From assembly GCF_028769735.1 (NCBI RefSeq), contig NC_088171.1, positions 64,594,216 to 64,658,215 of the forward strand: DNA of 64,000 nucleotides, read 5' to 3'. The notes beneath the pieces are model-generated. The model searched no databases, was not told the origin of the DNA, and worked only from the letters and a program-made list of their open reading frames with translations. Origin of the DNA: Zonotrichia leucophrys gambelii (lineage: Eukaryota > Chordata > Aves > Passeriformes > Passerellidae). Of this stretch, positions 11,498-25,640 are shown in pieces. A program made the translations under genes and the position numbers. Numbering within the stretch: the stretch's first letter is position 1; each line of letters starts with the position of its first letter.

Positions 11498-13811
11498 AAA
11501 TTTGAATTAATTGGTTTTTTTCCTTGGTCCCACAATCCCAGATGGTAGAAGCTTCAAGGAAATTGCAACAAAGACTCCAAGAATCACATCTAATAATTGT
11601 GTTTTCTTCTTCCACTGGCTATGCACTGCTAGAAGGCATTCAAATAACTGGAAGAACACTCCCAAAATTATAGGAATACCAACAAATGCAGAATCCATAA
11701 CACCTGATTATCCCACTGAGAGAGAGAGGGGGATGGTGTATTTTTAAAATAAAGGGAAGATTTAATAGTCTAATGGCTGTCATTGTTGGGTTTGCTATAG
11801 TAGAACAGGATAAAGTTACCAATGTTTTTTACAACCTTTACTTGGCTACAAACACCACATCAATATACTTTTAATAAAAATACAGACATTTTTTCTCCCT
11901 CAAACCCCAATACCTTAATGTAATTTGACACCAAGTTTTAAGATGTCATCAGTGAATTTAAGAGATACTTATAGCAGGACTAGAGCATTGCAGCTACTTA
12001 AGTTGTAAATGAGAATTTAAAATACCATTAATATTTTCTTGATGAAACATCTCATCATTACCTAACAGTTAAAAGATACCAAAAAAAATTATGGCATTTA
12101 CCATTTAGAATAATACAAATTCAAGACAAGGCATCAAAAGCCAACTAAGTTCCATTTTGTCCAGCATCAAAATTTTCTGTCATGGACCCATTTTGCATGC
12201 CACCATAAATTTCCCCTAGTAGCTGAAAAAAAAGAAAAAAACATAATAGCTTCAAGGGGGTTATTCAAAAATTTTCAGTTTTCCCACCTTCCTGATTAAT
12301 TTTGTGTTTAACCACTTGACTGTATTTCTCAGTTATTTTTCAAGCCACCCTTCTCAGCAATGCCCAATACATTATCTAATGGGATCCAAATAGAAAAAAA
12401 GAAAAAAGAAAAAAAAACTAAAAACCCCCACCAAACAATTGTAAGTTATAGGCATTGCTCCAGCCAGAGAACGTTTCTATGGGCTTGCAAAGACAACAGG
12501 TTTTTCATATGTGTAGGATTTATATAGTGTGACTCGATACTCTTCCGGAAGCTTGCTTTCACACACTCCAACCTTGTTTGCTTTATCCTGCATGAGTCAC
12601 AGTGAAAAAGCACACTTGGGAAAAATATCCAAAGAAAACATGAGCAAACTAGTTAGCTGCAAGTAGGACAGGCCTATGCCAAAACCAGAGACTCAAACAT
12701 ATCCGAATTTTGAGAATACAAACTTTAACTTCATATGTATTCCCCGTGTCTACAGTAGGTCTCAGAAGATTAATTTGTGTAATTAGTTCTACTTGTAATT
12801 ATGCTGTTTGGTCACTAGTGCCTTTTGGCTGTTTGGATGCTTTCAGGAAAGGAAGTGGTTTCTGGAGACAAAGAAAAATGGAGCATAATTCATTCTGTTT
12901 GGAATTGCTGCTTTCCTTACTAACAAATACTTCTTTAAGCACTTTGAAAAATCTCACCACCCTGATTCCCAGACATACTCAAAAGACATCAGAAAAATGA
13001 TTCTGACCTACCTCTATGCACATATAAATCTGACTTTTTATTGAACAGACTCTGCATGACCCAAGATGATAAACTTATAAAAAACCTTTAGTTTTGCATG
13101 CATCCAAACTTTTGGTCAAATCTAAAAGAAAGAGATACAAAATACAGATTTTGCTTTCAATGCAAGTGCTCTCTGCATCTGATGATCTTTTGCCTGAATT
13201 TTCTCTTCAAGACTCATACCAGTATCTCTGTTAAAAATCTTACAGTGGCTCTTTTTAGAATAGGTGGGTTATCTGATGCAAAGACATTTTTTACAGTCAT
13301 TCGATTTTATAGCATGAGCCACACACAGAGTATGTTATAAACCTGTTCTTATACAGAAAGGACAGATATCTTTTCAGTCTGAGCAGATTTTTTGACTTCA
13401 TCACAAATTGTCCTTTCCCCTTTAGATGCCTTCATTAAGGATATAGGCTTGGCTGCCAAGAGAAACATGTTACAAAGAACTTCTCCAAGTCATAAATGCC
13501 TATACATTCAACAGGACATACAGACCTGGGTATCAAGAATAATGCAGACATCCTTATAAGTAGAAATGGATTTCTCACATTCTATGTCAATACAGATCCT
13601 TTTTCAGAAATTTTTTCTATCTAGGCTCTTCATTTATTTTGGAATGTCTTTAAAATTTCACCCTCTTCTGGCTTTACAACATACCCCACATGAATAATGT
13701 AATGACTGGACACGTCTCCAGCATTTTATGTGCATTCTTTTACAAAAACTTCAAATGTGGTCAGAGGTATTCTAAAACTCTCTGAACAAAGCTATCAGCT
13801 GGTCTGGAACT

Positions 13812-13871
13812 TAGTAATAATAAAATAAATAAAATAAAATTAAATTAAACAAAACAAAACAAAAAAAACCA
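13812..13871. repeat. A-rich low-complexity tract
   Basis: Mixed short units aataa, aaataa, aaatt and acaaa follow one another with almost no G, ending in an A8 run. The composition is that of a decayed microsatellite. No retrotransposon body is recognisable 5' of it. Confidence 0.8.
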
Positions 13872-16559
13872 AAGTGAATTAATAATGCCTCTGTGAAATT
13901 CTCTGGCATGTACAAGTAGTTCTCTACAGTCTTTCTCTACCAGGTAGATCCTCTCACTATGTGTAATTTGGCTTTGACAAAGCTTGGGTGTTTTTTGGCC
14001 ACCCGATCTATACTAACTCACTCTCTTACTCTGCTGTAGGAAAGGTCAAACATCAGTGTCCTTGGTCACGAATTCAGACTGGTGCATCTTTCTTTACTTA
14101 ATGCTGCAGCCTGACCGATGCCTTTTGCTCTACGTGCTGGTGTTTTTAAGCCAAAACCTGAACAGGAACTGATCAGTATGCAATGAAACAATGCCATCCC
14201 ATCAGTTTCTCCAAAGAGCAGCATACTGGTTTCTTCCATTCTGCTTTGCTGTTTTAACCACAAAGTATTGAAATTTTTGCTGGAAGCACCAAAGGAAAAC
14301 AATTGTTGCTAGAAATACTCAGCCCACATATTTACTGGATTATGAAAACGCTACCTCTGCTGTAATCCACACAGGATTCACAGGCTCCTTCTTCCTCTTA
14401 GCACTGCAATCATCTCATCCTACATTCTGTTGCAGTCTCTTTTTGCCAGATAGGTCTACTTAGCCAAAATCTTGAAATCATTGCTTGCTCCTTGGCACCA
14501 AAAGCAACTCCCACACAGAATGCCCCAGAGCTTAATATCAAGATTATATAGATATAACAAGGTCTTTACATTTCCCTGCTCTAAACAATACCACTGTAGT
14601 CTGACACAAGGACAAGGGTTTCCATTGTCCTCTATGAAGAACATTTAATGCTATCCCTTCCTCCTCCAAATGAGAAATCATGTGTTGCTTGATGTCTGAC
14701 TGGTCATGCCCTAAAGCAAACACATCTTCCTCGATTAATGCCTCTGTATCAGCCAAGAAAGCCTGGCTCCTGTCACTGGCACTCCTTGACTTCCAAGTGT
14801 CCTGAATGAATCATCCTTCTTATTTCACATCATATGGTTCTGCAGTTCCTTCAGCTTTAGCTGTTAGTTCAGACATAAGGTCATCTCTGCACAAAATGAC
14901 CTGTGTCCATCAAGCTCACTGACAAACTTTAAAAACTCACATATCTGGTCCTTTTCTCAGTTACCAACTAATTTTCGCATTTATGGGTTTGCCTCATCAA
15001 AACCAGATAACAAACCACCCTCCACCAAAAATCACTGTGCAGAGTGTAACATCTGATTACAAGGCTGTAAGTTTCCACAGTTCAGTGTACACAGTGTCTT
15101 TGTTTGAAGCCTGGGCTGCTGTGGCACAGAAAGGGAATTAATACCTCTTTTCCCATGACAGAGTGGTTGCTTCAGGCTACACTAAACACAGCTGAGTAGT
15201 GTAGCTTGCAATGAATAAATAACTTCAGTGCTGCCAGTCCTATAACTTTCCCATATAGAAACATTCCAGGAAAACTGTTGTTTATCTCCTACATACCTCC
15301 AAGATGGTATTTGTATATCTCAGTTATACACCAATGGGCCCTGTTGCTCCACAGACATTTTTACAGTTACATGAAGGATAGTTGTATTTAGAGTCTTAAT
15401 AGATACTAAGAACTAACTGCATAAAGGAAGCATGAAGCAGAGAGAAGGAATCTGTGACCCAAAGGTGAAGGAGCTGTAGATGGTTTGCTGCACAAGATAT
15501 ATCACTTTTACATAGGGATCCTTAAAACTGAAGTTTCTGGAGCTAGATATTATGTGTGCAGCGTTCTTGAAAACTCAGATCTGTTATAACAACAGGGATA
15601 AAAATTTAGTCTACAACTCTCTGTCAGTGGGTCTTAAGCTCCAGCATGCCTAAAGCTTCCCTGAAAATAAAAATTCTGAGTCCAAGACACGTAAACACGT
15701 TGGAAAACTTTTCAACGAGATCAGCAGACTCAGATGAAATCAGCTAAAATTCCCATGCACAGCTTCTGGCCAGAATGATGCCCACCTTGCCTTGGCTATA
15801 TTTACTTTCCTGTACTTTCATGATGCAGGTGAAAGGGAACAAAGCATGTGCTGTGGCCTCCTTTCCTGCCATCTCACCAGCTTTTCCAAGTTTCATTCAG
15901 AGAGGGAATACCACTGTACCCAGCAGAAACAGGACCATGTGCCTGGAAAGACAGCAGCCTGAAGCACAGCCCACCTTCTGTCTGCGTCCATACCTGTAGT
16001 GTGCTAATCCAGAGCCCACCCAGAAGTCTCCTGATGAAACCACTTTAACCCCAAACCCTGCCTGTCCCTTTCTGAGCCAAGCATAAATACTGGCTTCAAA
16101 AAGAGTACTTGCTCCTCCTGTGAATGCAAGAGAACAGCTTCAGCAAACAGGTCCATCTGGAACTGAGAAAGCTGAAACATTGTTTTTGTACTTTCTTGAT
16201 CTCCAGAGTATCTAGGTCTTCTGATGCACCAAGAAATAAACTTGGCATTTTAAGCAGCCTTTTAACCCACTGGCTAGATGGGGTGGGGTGGGGAAAGGGG
16301 GTCAAAATGGAAGCTGCCTAATGACAAAATCTGTGAGCTCTGACCTTCTGTCTGAAGATGAAAGCTGAGTTGGATGATTTTTCTATAGATGGCATTAAGG
16401 CAGCTTTTAAGGCTACTCTGCTTGAACTCTTGGTTGCACTTTGGTATTGTAAACAACTGCCAGAGGGGGAGTTAAATGAGTAGAAGTCCAAAAAAGTAAG
16501 AAGCGTTTTCAACAGTGGAGAATATTGATCGTAGTGAGAAACCATTTATGCCCTGAAGG

Positions 16560-16900
16560 GCCATCAGCTGTCACTATTCCCCTGGCTCCAGAGCCATATT
16601 TAGGTGTCTAATATGAGTTAATTAACATATTCATTAATAGGTGGGTGGAGCGGTGTCAGTCTCAACAGATAGGGAACACTGACATCAAAATAGACTAATT
16701 AACATAATTTGAACCTGTCTAAACTCACAATTGATAGCAAACACAGAAACTGCAGCATCATGGCAGACAACTGGCACAAAATCTATTCTATTTGTTGTGC
16801 TTCCAATGCGTGGCCAGAAACAAGCAAGTAATATTACCTGACGTGGTCAGTTAATGAATAATTGGCACATAGGAACAGCAGATAATCGATGAAAGGCTTA
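16560..16900. promoter_or_regulatory. Candidate conserved non-coding element with repeated TTAATTAACAT motif
   Basis: The interval carries the palindrome gttaattaac (16617-16626) and a second taattaacata (16696-16706). It also has cattaatagg (about 16632), gttaatgaataattgg (about 16851) and ataatcgatg (about 16883). The repeated motif can serve homeodomain or HNF1/POU-like factors. There is no transposon or coding signature. By texture it is one of the stronger enhancer candidates in the window, but no conservation test was possible. Confidence 0.35.
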
Positions 16901-19422
16901 TTCCATTTAGAACTCACAGTCCCCTGAAACAGTTTAAATCTTATCTAAGGCAGTTCTGGATGATCTTTATATCCTTAGAAGCATCTATGGATAGTTCATG
17001 GCAAAGCTTTCCACAGGCTTAATACATATTATGTAACACTGCGTCACTTGAATCAACTTCAGGTTTCCTGCATTCAATCTTTTCCTCATGTGATTAGAAA
17101 AAACTGAATAGTTCCAATTCACAGTTTCATACCATTCGTTAATTCAGAGGCAAAAAGCTGAAATCCAGTTGTAGACATGGCCTAAATTCAGAGAGATTCC
17201 AAGTACTCAGCTCAAGAGACAGATCCACCTCTTTCATGCTGCTGAGCTCCCAATTGACTGATAATGCCCAAGGAACCGCAGGTCTTACTAGATCATTTTA
17301 TTACAGCAGATACTGCATGATTTGATCTTGGAAGTCCAGTGTAAGGATGAGCACTTAAAAAGAATTTTAAAAAAATTTAACAAATAAAGAATTTTGTCCA
17401 AAACTAGCAATTAAAAAAGCTGCTAGCATTGGATATTGTGAGGGAGCAATGCAAGAGAAAAGAGAGAGAAAATGGGTCTAAAGAGAGATCCTAGCAAACG
17501 GGAATGAAATCTCACTTGCTGGCATGCACTTCAGTAAACAGGTTGCATACTATACTCTGCTTCCCCACCACACTCCAATTCAAACGCAGCTCACATACGG
17601 AGTGTGAATGTTCTTGTTCAAATCCCATAAGGTTTTTATTTCTTTTGCTTATTGACAAAACAGTAAAAACACTGTGTTGAACAATTTTGCTACAAGAAAA
17701 CAGCATTTTGTCAGAACGACCGAATAAAGCATCCCTCAACTGAAAAAAACACAATGTTATTAGGCAGTAGAATCTAACAGACAAGTTCATTATATGGATA
17801 CTGAGAGATTTCATTATTTTCTCTTAAAAGGTAGCATTTATACAAGTTATATGATATTACAGGCATAAGAAAATTACTTTAAAAGGAAGCAGCGAATAAT
17901 GTTGAGAGGTTAAGTGGGGTATTCCCCTTTATCTACTCAGACAATATAAAGCATGCTGATACTCAAGGAAACTGAAAGGCAGTGAATTTACCAACAACAA
18001 AAGGAATTTTTTTATTCAGTGCACGATAAATAAGCTAGGAAACCTGCAGTCTTGAGACATTATTAAAGCCAAGAGCTTATCAAGATTGAAAATGAGATTT
18101 CTGTATATGCACACAATAGGAAACTGGCAGTAGCTCAGAGAGGAAGGTTCTTTTGAAAATTTCTGACAAGACCTAGAAGCTAAAGTTCCACCTTCAAAAC
18201 TCATTTAAGCACACAGCAATTAAACCCACTTGGATGAACCCTGCTTTTGTAACTGTCTTCATCATTCAAGGCTGCACTGGTGCTAAGAGCCTCTTAACTC
18301 AAACTCACCCTACTCTTGTCTGGCCTCTCCAAGTGGCAAACCAGCTTTGCATTCGTCTGCTCCTGGTTTCCTGTGAAGCCATAACTTGTGGTGACTACAC
18401 CTGTTGCAGCCTCGGGGGCATGACCGAGGTGGTTGTTCACTGGTAAATTCTTCTCCAAGATACAAGTTCTAGACTCCTAGAGAAGCCAGAAAAAAACCTG
18501 TGGTTGAAGACAGAACTTGGCCTCCCACATGCACTGGCAGTTGGCTCTGCATGTATGAAAGGCTTTAAAGGCCATTCTGGATTCCTGCTTTCATTTTTAA
18601 ATTACTTTGACAGAGAAGGACAAAATATTACCTTGCACAAAATTACCATAAAGTGAGATGAAACATGAATTAGGTACGAAATTCAGCAAGTAACAAATTC
18701 AGCCAATGAGTGTAGCATGGATTGTTGCAAAGTATATGCAAATGTATGCTGAGCTCATCAGTGAGTTTCATCTAGTGACGGGTATCTATTTCAGTAAAGT
18801 ATTCACAAAACTGTTACTTATGCTTATCCCATTTATAAAATACCCAAGCACTTAAGACAATTCATTTCTCTGCCCAAGGACAGGAGACTCCTTATTTAGA
18901 AGCATCCCTTTGCCACTAACCTACTGTCTGTTGCCACTGTGCTGGGTACCCTCAAACCCTCCTCTTTACTTTGTGTGAATAGACTTTCACTAGCAGAGGA
19001 GAGCTTGCTTTAGTCTGTCACCATTTCAATTTTCTCCCTCTGCGCTAAGTAGCAGAATCCAAAGCTCTAGTGAAGCCTCTTGTTTTAGCTACTTGTAAAC
19101 ATTTAACTGCTTCTTGGGCTAAAGGGCACACACAGAATGACAGCTAGTGGCCAGAGGATGTGTGTTTAAGGTTCTGTTCTTGCTCCACTAAAGTTGTTTA
19201 TGTAAATTTGAAAAAGATAACAAATGTACCAATTCATCTAAGCAATGCCTAAATAGCATGGTAGAATTGGTAAAAAGCTAAGAATTCAAAGCCTTTTACA
19301 GAATGGAGGAGAATCTGAAATTCAGTCTGTGATGAGATCCTGACTTGGATGAAGCTTTGAGGTTGATGTATGTTTTCTCCTGCAGCAAGATCCCTAACAA
19401 AGCCAAACCAAATTTCAACTGG

Positions 19423-19440
19423 AAAAAAAAAGGGGGGGGG
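19423..19440. repeat. A9-G9 homopolymer junction
   Basis: Nine adenines followed directly by nine guanines on the given strand, an all-purine tract of 20 bases including the two guanines before it. Such tracts vary in length and can adopt unusual structure; no biological role is visible. Confidence 0.85.
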
Positions 19441-21768
19441 CATATTTTTTGAAATTACAAACTATAAAAGTTTTTTTAAACAGAGAAAACTCACAGCAAC
19501 TTATTTATCTCCCCATAGCCAGTCCATTGTGCACATACAGGCAGGTCCTTGTTTACACTTAATGCTGGGACTTGCACTTTTCCAGACCTAGGATTTCATA
19601 ATGGGAGCTCAGAGTGCAGTATCCCTAGAGAATACCGTTGAGTTCACTACTTGCCTGAATCAGTATCACAAACAAAACATGCCCATGTCCTGCTGCTGCA
19701 GGAATGGATGTGTATTCCCTTGCAATTGGTCATAAAAGAACTTGCTTTCCTATTACAGAGCCTCCTATCTAGAAATAGGAAGTGGTTTCTTGCTGTAACC
19801 ACTGATTCCCTCTGAAACATCAGCTGGGTCAAAAGGGAAGTGTTTAAGGATAGTAATAAAAAAGCCTCTCTCCCTCATCTTTTTTTGAATAACTGCACCA
19901 TAATTTTCATCTAAGGAGAGGAAATTACCTTTATTCCTCCATACTCATTACAGTAAGTTCATGACCATATGTGAAGTGTATCTTTGGTTCTTCCCTCATA
20001 GAGTTTACAGAGATAAAAAGAAAACTCATCTTCACAAAAAGGCAGAAATAGCAGTAAGATGACAGAGATGCTCGTCTAAGAGAATTAGTTTGGGGTCACC
20101 TTCTCACCACTAAAAAGGGAATTATCACTGAACTTACAGAAAGAATTAGTCCACACAGCTAATGTATCGTCAGTGTCCATTGGAGCACCAGGAACAGTAA
20201 CTTTTTTATGTAGACAACTCCAATGCAAGGAAAATTCTCTGATCATCTCTTGAACAATTAGAAAAATTGAGTTTATTTATCCAGTTAAGAAGCCACTGGC
20301 TCTGCTAAAGTCAAAGCTGAGATGTATCTCTTTGTGCTGAGAGGGCTGGGGGCCTTTTCTCTGTGTGACTCTAGAAAATGGATTAATGCTACTTATTGGT
20401 ATCCCAATGCTTTTAATGGGTTTGATCAACTGATGCTTATGCATTGCTTTGAGGATGTAAATATTCTTATGAAAGTTTATATCCATCTCTTTTGGCAGAC
20501 TATTTTCAGCACTGAGATCACTTCAAAACAGCTATATGACATTCAATGCAACAAGGCTAAAGAAAAGTCAATGCGATTATCTGCTGAGTGTACATGTAAG
20601 GACAGTAAGTGGTTTAGATGTAGGTATTTATGAGACAGATCCCTGTTTTCTGCTAAGAATTACAATGTTTTGGCAAAATATGGAGATTTACCAGAAGGGA
20701 TAGCAGCAATATATATTGTTTGGCATTTTTATAATTTGCCTCCCACCCCCAAAACATGCTTGTCTTGACTGACTAACCTCTAATCTGCATTTATATTGTT
20801 GTATCTTTATCTATTATGCATTACATGCACACAAAGCCAAGTCTCTGATCACACAGAGATGCTATTTAGAGTACACAAAACTTCCCTGGAGGGTTTCCAT
20901 TTAGAGAAAGAAGCAGATTATCATAAGTCTCATGCAATGGTAAAAATACAAAAGGCTCAGCTATTTCCACTGCAGAGTATCAATGTCGTTCATGTGTCCC
21001 TATTTTAATATATTCAAGTACAGCAGCAGTCCTCCATGAAGAACTGGGAACAGGTTTCCAAGAACATCAGGTAGGAAATAGCTTTTTTGCTCTCTCCTGC
21101 TGTTGTCCAATTTATACTTTAGGAAAGAACTTCAGACCAAAATTTACCATAGTCTGTTATTCAACTCACCTGCAGTTACTACAATTAGTGACTTCAGAAG
21201 GTTACATGCTGCCTTTCATTTTCAGCATGCTTGGTCTGCACAGAGGGATAAAAAGCAGGCAATGTAATCAAACAATACCATAATAATTGTACAGAGCAAA
21301 ACAAAGGGGAGAAACACTATTAAAGCAAAAAAAAAGTAAAAACTCTTTTTTTTTCATGTAAACTCATGCTGCTTACCAATGTCCCTCACAACAGAACAGC
21401 AAATCATAACTAAACACAGGTAACAGAGTCATGCTGAAGCACTTGGGTTTTGGCAAGGCATGGGCAGCAGCAGAAGGGAAATGTGTGTGGGTGAGAGTTT
21501 CTGAACGCTGCTGGGTCTTATCCTTTGACACTTAATGGTGGGTCATTTGTGGGAACACACTTGGACGTTGGGTTCTCCCTGCAGACTAGATGGGAGCCAC
21601 TCCAAGGGGAGCTTGCTCCAGTAAGGGCAACACTTAGATTAAGGACATCTGTATATAGCCAGCTGGAGGCCCAACTCTTGAGACTGCAGCGTTGAAATTC
21701 ATTCCCCTGGGACTCCATTAGTACCCCTGGCATAACATCAAAGATATTTCTTATGGAAGGAAAAAAAA

Positions 21769-21829
21769 AAAAAAACAAACCAAACAAAAAAAACCAAAAA
21801 ACCCTCAAACCAAAAGGAAAAAAAAAAAG
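21769..21829. repeat. A-rich tract with CAAAC units
   Basis: An A15 run is followed by interrupted caaac/aaacc units, an 'accctcaaacc' interruption and a final A-rich run ending in aag. It is low complexity. It creates the long phenylalanine run seen in a spurious minus-strand open frame. Confidence 0.85.
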
Positions 21830-24800
21830 AGTTAACTAGTTTGCCTTGATAGCCTTAAAAGATATAACACACTAGCCTTTCTCCTTTGCATTTTCATTGG
21901 GTGCTGCTTGCTCTTCTTCAAGGAGGTTGCATTCACTTAGACATGAGGTGTCAAACTGGTCCTCTCTTATAACAGATTTATAAGATGATGAGTAAATAAG
22001 CATATTCATTGATCTCTGTTGGTCAGACTCTTACCAAAAGAGGTTACCAGGCATGCCTCATTCAGGTGCTGCCCTTAAAGCAAGTTTGTTAGTCCAACTG
22101 GCTAGAATAGAATCTCTGCCTCACAATAATTTGCAAGTTGAGACCATCTTTGCTAGCAGTTCCACCGGAGGTTCAAAGGCTGATGGCACCAGTCTAGGAG
22201 TGTTCAGATAGCACAAAACTGGCCCAATACAAATTTGCAGATAGGATGGGCTAAAGTAAACAAACGACTGAATGTCCTTCTCACCCCTCTAGCTGATTCC
22301 TTCCCAGTTAAAGCAAAGAACTTATGTCCATATAAAAAGCCAGGAGAACCAAAGTGTTCAGTTACAGGTCCTGTGCCCACATATTTATGAAGGAGCAAGT
22401 GGTTTATGTGTTTTTCTCAACACTGGCAATGGGAGGGATCAACTAGAAGCCTTATTTCCCCCAGGCCTGTTGAAACATCTTGTACTTTACTGAGCTAATG
22501 GGAATAACGAAGCAAGTAAGAGAAGAGAGGTCTGTGCAAAAGGAGTTTTTCACTTCTGCTGCATCACCAGCCTTGTCCCAATAAGGTCCAAGTCCCCTAA
22601 GTCAGAAGAGTACATTTTGTCATCTCAGTTTGTGCGGGCAGTACAGCCATAATAATTGATCTGTACACGAACATGTGCCAAAGGGTATGTTCTTACATAT
22701 AGACAAATAGGAAAGGAAAAAAAAGGTATTTTGGGAGGTTAAAGGGCAGTGCTGAGTGTTGCAATCATACATCCTATGACTGGCCATCAGCAACACAGAA
22801 AATTAGATTTGTTGTAACGTAGAGTGACACTGGTTCCTAGAGCTTTGCAAACAAAAAAGGCTTGTGGCTCTCTTCAGCATAATGGTTGACCTTCTGTAAT
22901 AAAACAGGGACTACTTTCCCTCAAATGTTACAAAATTTAATTGATGCTTAACTTCTGGCTGCCAGGTACTCCTTACAATATCATCCACATCAAAGCGCAC
23001 GTGCCTTGGCTTCTCTCTAGTCACCCTACCTTCCATCAGGAAGAAAGGACACCTTAGGACACCTGCTAGGGCTACACTCCTGTGATATGCTGGAAAGGCA
23101 GCCTGTTGCCTCACACTTTCCATGGCTTCTCCATGGCTTGGAAGGATGCTCTGACCTATGAAGAGTAACTCCCATTTGGTCTTTGCCTCTATTCCAGCTG
23201 ACTAGAAGGATATCTGGATCATGGATCCTTATCCCTGACTGCAGAGAGTTGCAGGTGATGAGAAGCTTGCTGTTTGCAGCCCTGCCAAAGGAGGTATACA
23301 GTTGCACGAAAATGCCTTTTGAAATGGCCCAGTGCAGGTAAGGTTCTGAGACTTTCTTTAATGTACATAGCTTTTGATATTTTTAGATGTTTAAATTAGC
23401 ATCATACAGCAGCTGGCATGAACCCAGCCGATTCTAGTTTTGCTGGTATCTGCTCATATTTCTGCTAAGAAATTCTCCCAGTAACAGAGCCACAAAGCAG
23501 GACACAGTCATCACACATACATGAAGACCTTACTCCCCACCAGGCCCTGGCTGCACCCCTTTGTACCAATACCTTGCACACCGTCATGTCTTTCTGGAAC
23601 GTCACCTTGGTGGTGTGGCTTGGAGATGCTGGGCCTCATCAGACACTTTTGGAGGTATTTTTTTGATGGGGAAGTAGAACCTTTATGTAAGGTGGGGAGC
23701 AGCATGAGAAAAGTGTACTTTGGAGGGGCTCCCTTCCATCTCCAGAGACTTTCTAGACTATCATAGACACTGGTATGAGGAGGCAGCCAAAATGAGAGGC
23801 TGCCAATAACCTGTATTTGTGTTAAAGAACAAGTGACAGGACAGTTTATCATAAAACCTACAAACAATTTCTCCATTTCCTTCTCCCCACTTTCTTTCAT
23901 TCTCATCCTCTTTGCACCCCTGTGAAAAGGAGGGTTTCCCAACATTTCAGACATACAAATCACAAAAGATTACTCATGAATCACATAATTCCTCTTAGTT
24001 CCTGGAAACTAGGTATAGTTGGGAAGAAAACCCTAACATTTGGATTTCAGATGTTGTATCTTGAACATACCAGAATTTTCTCTCCTCTTATTTAAAAAAC
24101 CAAGAGACAGAACAAATGTTAGAGATCCAATTCTCTGCTGCGCAGCTGTATAAAAAGGGGCTAATACCTTACTGGCTTAGAATAGTATGAAATGATGGAA
24201 AAGGAAACACCTGGTACCTAATGAGATGTTACAAGCTTCTATTTGCAATGAAAGTACACAAATGTAAGAGGAAAATGGACTCATGCAGCCTAAAGCCAGG
24301 AAAATCCAACGAGCAAGGATTGATCTTTGGGCCTTCAACATCAATAGGACTATTCATGCACTTAAATACACATGTGTATTTTAGCACCTGGCTGAATTAA
24401 AGCCTCAGATAGCAAATCAGGAGATGGCTGCTTGTTTTCAGCCTGCAGAAAAGCCAACCCTTTTTGAGAACTGCACCGATTACCCTAGTTTATAATCTCC
24501 TTAATATCACAAGTTCCACAAAGATACATTTTGTTCCCTAGAGCTCCTCGGAAATCAGCTAAACATATGGACTGCTTGCTTACACCTACTACAGAAGGCT
24601 GAGTATTGAGGATTTATATATTTTAGTCTATGTGGTGTAAATATGTATAAATTTATATTGTGTTAATTTATGGCATACACTACAGAAGGTTTTGCGTGAG
24701 CTACATTGCATTCCTTCCCACGTTTCTGCTGAAATATTCATCTTCGGGTCTTTTTCTCCATGTTTTCCTTAGTCTCGCCACAGATGTTTGGGCAGCTTGT

Positions 24801-25440
24801 GTTAGAAGGGAGTGTGCCTTAGAAGTACATTTAGGAATTTAGGTGATGAGAATACCAAACTCAAGTGTGTGGCTACAGCCTGATGGGGTTAAGAGGCCTG
24901 ATGAACACTCACCAGTGTCTCGGACCTGCCTTCTGATACCCAGGCAGGCTTCGGGACACAGCCTGTGAATTAGCAGCGCCGAGGCAGACACCCAGCGCAC
25001 AGAGAACTTCTGTCTCCAGGACTGCCAAACAAGTGCCTGACAAACATTGCGTTCACACACAAAACACGGATACATAAAGCTGCCGTGCCAAAGGAAGGAC
25101 TGATTCGCGCAAGAACAGGCACCTGTGTATCAACAAACTGCACTCAGCATCAGCACCAGCAGTTCCTCCCATCTGCCTGCACACAGCTCTCCAGAATGAA
25201 AATGTATTCATGTGTCCCAATCACTCTGAAATTGATAGGACTCTTGCTGTTGGATCAACAAGAGCAAGGTCAAGCCATTGGGTTGAAACACAGCCCTTAT
25301 CTCGCCCTGAGCCCTTATCGCAATTCTATCAACACAGTCTTTGTGTACAAGGACTGGCAGTAACCCAGAAGTCCCGGTGCCAAAATGCGGCACCATTAAG
25401 AGCCTGCTGCCTGTCCTAATATCCAGCAAGAGATATGAAT

Positions 25441-25640
25441 TCATACAGAAAACTTAATTAAAGCATGACCTAATCAACAAAAGTGGGGCCCAACACACTG
25501 TTTATTTGCTTAGCATTCCAGTTGTGCATCAACACATTGCGTTTCACTAACTTACTGGAATATGAAAATGCACAACTACATAAATAGTACCAGAGGGAGT
25601 TACCTGAATAAATACATCATACACAGCCAAATAAATCTTT
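25441..25640. promoter_or_regulatory. Candidate conserved non-coding element (weak)
   Basis: Repeat-free AT-rich sequence with cttaattaaag (about 25451), acctaatcaac (about 25469) and ataaatac-type motifs. It resembles developmental enhancer sequence but has no decisive feature. Inference only. Confidence 0.2.

Larger units (their letters stand above)
10321..16559. other. No gene recognised; several low-complexity tracts
   Basis: No exon, RNA gene or recognisable transposon. Low-complexity elements are a 14-base C run (11484-11497), an A-rich AAAAG tract (about 12393-12418) and an A-rich AAAT/AAAAC tract (about 13812-13871). Open frames stay at 96 codons or fewer and show no domain. Old diverged repeats cannot be excluded by eye. 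Confidence 0.5.
16901..25440. other. No gene recognised
   Basis: No supportable gene or transposon. Simple tracts are A9 followed directly by G9 (19423-19440) and a long A-rich stretch with CAAAC units (21769-21829). A 150-codon minus-strand open frame at 23511-23963 has no domain or signal I recognise. A GC-richer segment near 24.9-25.1 kb has a possible exon-like structure on the minus strand, described under findings but not called as a gene. Confidence 0.5.

Noticed and set aside
23511..23963. 150-codon open frame on the minus strand
   Set aside because: No domain, signal peptide or family resemblance; the length is plausible by chance in 64 kb, and a multi-exon vertebrate gene would not appear as an isolated ATG-to-stop frame.
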